The translations under genes and the position numbers were made by a program. Shown piece by piece: positions 61,059 through 64,000 of a DNA stretch of 64,000 bases. The first letter of the stretch is position 1; each line of letters begins with the position of its first letter. The notes beneath the pieces are model-generated. The model saw nothing but the letters and a program-made list of their open reading frames with translations. It ran no database searches and was not told where the DNA came from. Source of the DNA: Gammaproteobacteria bacterium (GTDB lineage Bacteria; Pseudomonadota; Gammaproteobacteria; Tenderiales; Tenderiaceae); the NCBI GenBank assembly GCA_021731365.1, contig JAKFXL010000016.1:180111-244110 (forward strand). Reading direction: 5' to 3'.

Positions 61059-61175
61059 TCCAGAAAAAACCGTTTGATGGACACGCAGTACACATTATCG
61101 ATGCCCAAGCATGAAACTTGGAACTTATAAATTAGGTTGGCGACTCATCGGTTTTTTAGAAAAAAAACCCCGGCC
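61059..61175. repeat. Res-like repeat, copy B
   Basis: Second copy of the element at 40391-40510, same orientation, about 85% identical, with the same CTTATAAATTAGGTTGG core. A perfect hairpin follows: AACCCCGGCC (61167-61176) with GGCCGGGGTT (61190-61199). The two copies bracket a 20.6-kb block with the secretion and Rhs genes. Confidence 0.7.
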
Positions 61176-61199
61176 TTGTTTTGGAGGGAGGCCGGGGTT

Positions 61200-61547
61200 G
61201 AAGTTTCTTTCCTGGCTTGGGGAAGCCGGGTTAAAGGACCCCGCTCGGGGAGGAGAGCGAGTAAGCGCAAGAGGTGCACCCAACTTAATAGATCGGCACT
61301 CTTCCGAAAAGTTCAAGGACTGAAGGGGGGACAGAAAGTACCAAATTCCAATCTCGTAACAGACAGCGAGGCAGAAGCAAACAGAACCCAGAGGCCGGTA
61401 ATTCATGCTCAACTCCCTGTCAGCACTGGTTGTCCATGGACCATTTAATCGGAGAACATGAACTCCAGTAATAAACAACTGAGTTGGCCGTTTTCCAACA
61501 TCCTCTTAGAATCACGCCGAACTAGGCTCAACGACAATTCTCAGATT
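61200..61547. other. Non-coding stretch downstream of res-like copy B
   Basis: About 350 bases between the hairpin and the antitoxin-like gene. Frames here are short and lack ribosome-binding sites; nothing recognised. Confidence 0.35.
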
Positions 61548-61796
61548 TCAGCCAAGCCGCGCCAGAGCGTCGCGCATCGTCGATTCACTGATGCCCCGAA
61601 ATTTGCCGCGCAGCATCTCCGATAATTCAGGCAGTGTCATGTCCAAAACTTCAGCGGCCTGCTGCTGGCTCCAATTGCGGCTTTTTATAATCTCAACGAT
61701 TTTTGTCACCAGCTGCGCTTTCACTAATGCCGCATCGGCATTGGCCATACCGGGATCGGCGTAGACGTTCCCTGAGTCCTTTTCAACTTCGATCAT
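61548..61796 (-). CDS. XRE-family helix-turn-helix protein (HigA-like antitoxin)
   Basis: 82 residues. The helix-turn-helix NWSQQQAAEVLDMTLPELSEMLRGKFRGISESTM matches the XRE antitoxin type paired with HigB/Gp49 toxins. GAGGGGGG precedes the ATG. The expected toxin gene is not recognisable upstream, so this may be an orphan. Confidence 0.8.
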   Translation of the reverse strand: MIEVEKDSGNVYADPGMANADAALVKAQLVTKIVEIIKSRNWSQQQAAEVLDMTLPELSEMLRGKFRGISESTMRDALARLG

Positions 61797-62089
61797 TGAT
61801 CGCCCCCCTCCTCCGTAATCTGCGTAGCCGCTATTCTTCGCATAATACCCACACTCCTCAGATTTGGTTCACTCACCCGCTCATCCCTCACCATGCGTTT
61901 TACCCATAAAACCATATTTTTGAACCACAGGCTTTTTGATGGCCTTCCCCAAAACATCTTACCTTTCGATACCGACGACACCATAGGCATGTCTACTATA
62001 TTATTGATGTTATTCATATAGTTACATGCTAATACGCACCGAATCCAGACCACCCCATGTCTAGTGTTTATTGCATGCAATTCATGCAC
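61793..62089 (-). CDS. Doubtful frame upstream of the XRE gene
   Basis: 98 codons, overlapping the XRE start by four bases. The composition is irregular and no family is visible; it occupies the place of a HigB-type toxin but lacks that family's motifs. Possibly a decayed toxin or not a gene. Confidence 0.25.
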   Translation of the reverse strand: MHELHAINTRHGVVWIRCVLACNYMNNINNIVDMPMVSSVSKGKMFWGRPSKSLWFKNMVLWVKRMVRDERVSEPNLRSVGIMRRIAATQITEEGGDQ

Positions 62090-62733
62090 TTACAACGGCC
62101 GACGGCCTTGCGTCAGGTGTGTAATCTATTCGGGGCCCTGTCGCTTGCGATAGGGTAGCTTGTTACACAATGATGGCAATGGACTACGGTTCCGGTTTTT
62201 CGAAAATTTTACAGCTGATTTTTTGTTGGCTCTGACGGAGATTAGATACATTCTTTCGCGAACAGCGAAATGCCCCCTAGGCCAACCAAGCTACAGAAAC
62301 CCCGCTTTCAAATTGAAAAACGGGCCACACCGCCGGCCTCTCAACCCTGTGCCACTGTTCGGCACAGCCAACACAGGAGCGATCAGCAAAAACAAAACAG
62401 CGCAGATCGATCCCAGAATAGGGAAAAGCACAAAAGCGGGTATTGAGCACCCGGACTATTTTCCTCTCGACCACCGCTTTATAAATCGGCCCATCAACCG
62501 CAAAACAAAGCTTCATAACCCTCACGAGAAAAAGCTTAAAAAGCACCAACCCTCATGCCCTGCGTCCAACCGTTTTATACACTTGCCTTCGATAACGCCC
62601 GCCGCCCAGAGAGGTCTGACACACCCGGTTTTGCACGCTCTACACATTTTCATAAATCTATTCTTTACAGGCATAGGGAGACAAATACGCCACCCATGTA
62701 ACTGGCGCACTTAAAAGAAAAACACGGAAAAGA
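62090..62733. other. 640-base stretch with no supported gene
   Basis: Frames of 60-184 codons exist on both strands but show biased, low-complexity composition and no ribosome-binding site or family resemblance. A hairpin CGGGGCCCTGTCGCTTGCGATAGG-like region near 62132-62155 (CCTGTCGC / GCGATAGG) is the only structure noticed. Confidence 0.45.
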
Positions 62734-62943
62734 CTATTTTCTGGCCGGGGCGACCATGCGGCGAAATGACCATAACCGCAACGGCTGGCCAGCACCGGGC
62801 ACATTCACCGAACAGCGTTCGACCCATTCGAGCCAGACCCATCTCGAACCGCCACAGGGGACCGGTCGCCAGGCAAACCAGCCCTGCCACTCCTCGGCCA
62901 GGGCGCGGGTTTCAACATCTCTGGAACTGAGCCTGGAACGCAT
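62734..62943 (-). CDS. Small unknown protein downstream of kfrA
   Basis: 69 residues from the ATG at 62943, with GAGGGGG just upstream. Tryptophan- and arginine-rich (LAEEWQGWFAWRPVPCGGSRWVWLEWVERC). It begins 24 bases after kfrA ends and is probably co-transcribed. No family named. Confidence 0.6.
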   Translation of the reverse strand: MRSRLSSRDVETRALAEEWQGWFAWRPVPCGGSRWVWLEWVERCSVNVPGAGQPLRLWSFRRMVAPARK

Positions 62944-62967
62944 GATCCCCCTCAAAACGGTTTTTAC

Positions 62968-63669
62968 TCACGACTTGCTGAAAGAACGAATAATCGCCTC
63001 TTGTGACGCCACCTGCTTACGCAACGCCTCAGTCTCACCCTGCAACCGCCCCAAAGCCACCGTCGCCTCAGTCGCCGCCTTGTCAGCCGCCGCCCGCAAC
63101 TGGCGCTCCGACTTCACCTCGACCAGCAGCTCCGCAATACGCAGCTCCAGGCCCGAGACCTTCGACTCTGCCGAAGCCGCCCGGCTCGACAACAGCTTGA
63201 CCTCATCCCGTGCCTCATTCAGGACCTGGCTCGCCTTTTCCGCCTGCTCAACCAACGCACGACGCGCCTCATCCCGCTCATCCTCACGCTTCTCAGCCAG
63301 CGCCAGCGCCTCGACCATCTCACCATCCAGCTCAGCCCGGACCGCCGCCAGCGCCTCACGATCCACCGTCAGCCGGGTATTGGCCTGCTCCACCGCCATC
63401 GCCCAGATGTCCGCCGCCCAATAGAGCGTCTTATCCGTAATCGCCTGCGGAGCCGCCTCCCGCAACGGCTCAATTAGCTCCGCCGCCTTACGGCGCGCCT
63501 TCCAGGCCCGCAGCGCCGGAGAAATCACCGCATAACTCCCGCCCTTGGTATCGGTCCACTTCGCCAACACCGCCCGGACCGTCTCATTGGTCGGAGAAAT
63601 ATTTTCACTCAACAGTTGATCCGCCGCCTTAAAGATCAACTCATCAGAAATCTGGGATTCACTTGCCAT
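62968..63669 (-). CDS. kfrA: KfrA-like plasmid DNA-binding coiled-coil protein
   Basis: 233 residues from the ATG at 63669 (GGAG upstream). The N-terminal 80 residues form the KfrA DNA-binding domain (ISDELIFKAADQLLSENISPTNETVRAVLAKWTDTKGGSYAVI-type helix-turn-helix). The rest is a long alpha-helical coiled coil with Ala/Glu heptads (about 95-225). KfrA of IncP plasmids is an autorepressor that aids stable partition. AT-rich nested repeats upstream are the likely operator. Supports the plasmid origin of this segment. Confidence 0.9.
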   Translation of the reverse strand: MASESQISDELIFKAADQLLSENISPTNETVRAVLAKWTDTKGGSYAVISPALRAWKARRKAAELIEPLREAAPQAITDKTLYWAADIWAMAVEQANTRLTVDREALAAVRAELDGEMVEALALAEKREDERDEARRALVEQAEKASQVLNEARDEVKLLSSRAASAESKVSGLELRIAELLVEVKSERQLRAAADKAATEATVALGRLQGETEALRKQVASQEAIIRSFSKS

Positions 63670-63732
63670 GGGGGTCACTCCAAAAAGAGATCAAAAACCG
63701 CTTCACCTGATATATTAAAGCATATCATAAAT

Positions 63733-63774
63733 AATATTACAAGTAATAATACGTGTAATATTCAATATTATTAC
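63733..63774. promoter_or_regulatory. Nested AT-rich inverted repeats upstream of kfrA
   Basis: AATATTAC (63733-63740) pairs with GTAATATT (63755-63762), and GTAATAATA (63743-63751) with the inverse in AATATTATTAC (63764-63774). The two repeats interlock. Probable KfrA operator, about 65 bases before the start codon. Confidence 0.65.
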
Positions 63775-63873
63775 AAACACAACCAACCCCACCCCTCTAC
63801 CGCAGATACCCACCGGCTTATACGCCCTATTAAAGGGGCGTTCCACCCCGTGGATATCTGCTCACCACGATAA

Positions 63874-64000
63874 GGGGTCGCTTCAGAAAACGGAAAATAA
63901 AGCACGCTAAGAGCGCCTAACCCGCTTCCCTAGTGCGACGCCCGCCGCTACAGCTGACAGCTTCAGATAGGTATACAGACCTTCCCCCACTTCCTGCCCG
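63874..64000. mobile_element. Start of Tn3-family transposon copy 2 (continues past the right edge)
   Basis: All 127 visible bases equal 20491-20617, in the same orientation, including the 38-bp end (63874-63911). It is preceded by GATAA (63869-63873), the same five bases that follow copy 1. Confidence 0.97.
63907..64000 (-). CDS. C-terminal part of the transposon's small membrane protein, copy 2
   Basis: Identical to 20524-20617, the last 30 codons of the copy-1 gene. Truncated only by the window edge. Confidence 0.9.
   Translation of the reverse strand, partial: GQEVGEGLYTYLKLSAVAAGVALGKRVRRS

Larger units (their letters stand above)
31917..63873. mobile_element. Captured circular plasmid (about 32 kb) between two direct transposon copies
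   Basis: The segment starts with GATAA directly after transposon copy 1 and ends with GATAA directly before copy 2, which has the same orientation. A 5-bp duplication split over the two copies is what results when a plasmid carrying one transposon joins another replicon by replicative transposition or by recombination between transposon copies. Contents agree: iteron origin, TrfA-like initiator, ParA and partner, KfrA, toxin-antitoxin pairs and resolvases, plus a type II secretion and Rhs cargo. Confidence 0.88.

Noticed and set aside
62160..62714. 184-codon plus-strand frame
   Set aside because: Irregular composition, no ribosome-binding site, overlaps several equally long frames, and no family resemblance.

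Overview
The window looks like a gammaproteobacterial chromosome carrying a captured plasmid. The host call rests on a chromosomal rdgC (a beta/gamma-proteobacterial gene), Fur-regulated fbpABC, and the style of the plasmid and transposon genes; no species can be named from sequence alone.

Bases 1-20490 are chromosome-like. They hold the start of a putative defence operon (MmeI-type DNA methyltransferase, RhuM, SF2 helicase running off the left edge); a Fur-boxed fbpABC ferric-iron importer whose last gene is an asparagine-synthase homologue without the N-terminal catalytic cysteine; rdgC; and a compact, apparently undescribed biosynthetic operon. That operon runs leftward from about 19400 to 12428: free-standing adenylation enzyme, carrier protein, ectoine-synthase-like cupin, an acyl-CoA dehydrogenase fused to a transglutaminase-like domain, a DsbA/FrnE-like oxidoreductase, a pair of SMR exporters, a nucleoside deaminase and a maleate-isomerase/racemase-fold protein. 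A divergent MarR regulator sits beside it, and copies of one 10-base operator half-site lie in both promoters.

Bases 20491-31916 are a complete 11.4 kb Tn3-family transposon with perfect 38-bp ends. It carries two universal stress proteins, a P-type cation ATPase, a Kef-type antiporter, and a mntA-hepT toxin-antitoxin pair in an operon with tnpR. A second identical copy in the same orientation begins at 63874. The 31.96 kb between them (31917-63873) begins and ends with the same five bases, GATAA. That is the structure of an unresolved replicative cointegrate: a whole circular plasmid sits between two direct transposon copies.

The captured plasmid has an iteron origin with a TrfA-like initiator, ParA plus a ribbon-helix-helix partner, KfrA, two toxin-antitoxin pairs, several serine resolvases, and a secreted nuclease gene split by a 2.6 kb element with a 5-bp duplication. 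Its main cargo is a complete, dedicated type II secretion operon (gspE-F-G-H-I-J-L-M-C/N-D-K). Upstream of it, on the same strand, are a 2050-residue secreted YD-repeat/Rhs protein with a GIY-YIG-like C-terminal tip, a leucine-rich-repeat protein as candidate immunity factor, and a tiny secreted YD-repeat protein. Two clusters of short hairpins with unrelated stems (34500-34716 and 41591-42105) are not explained by any gene.
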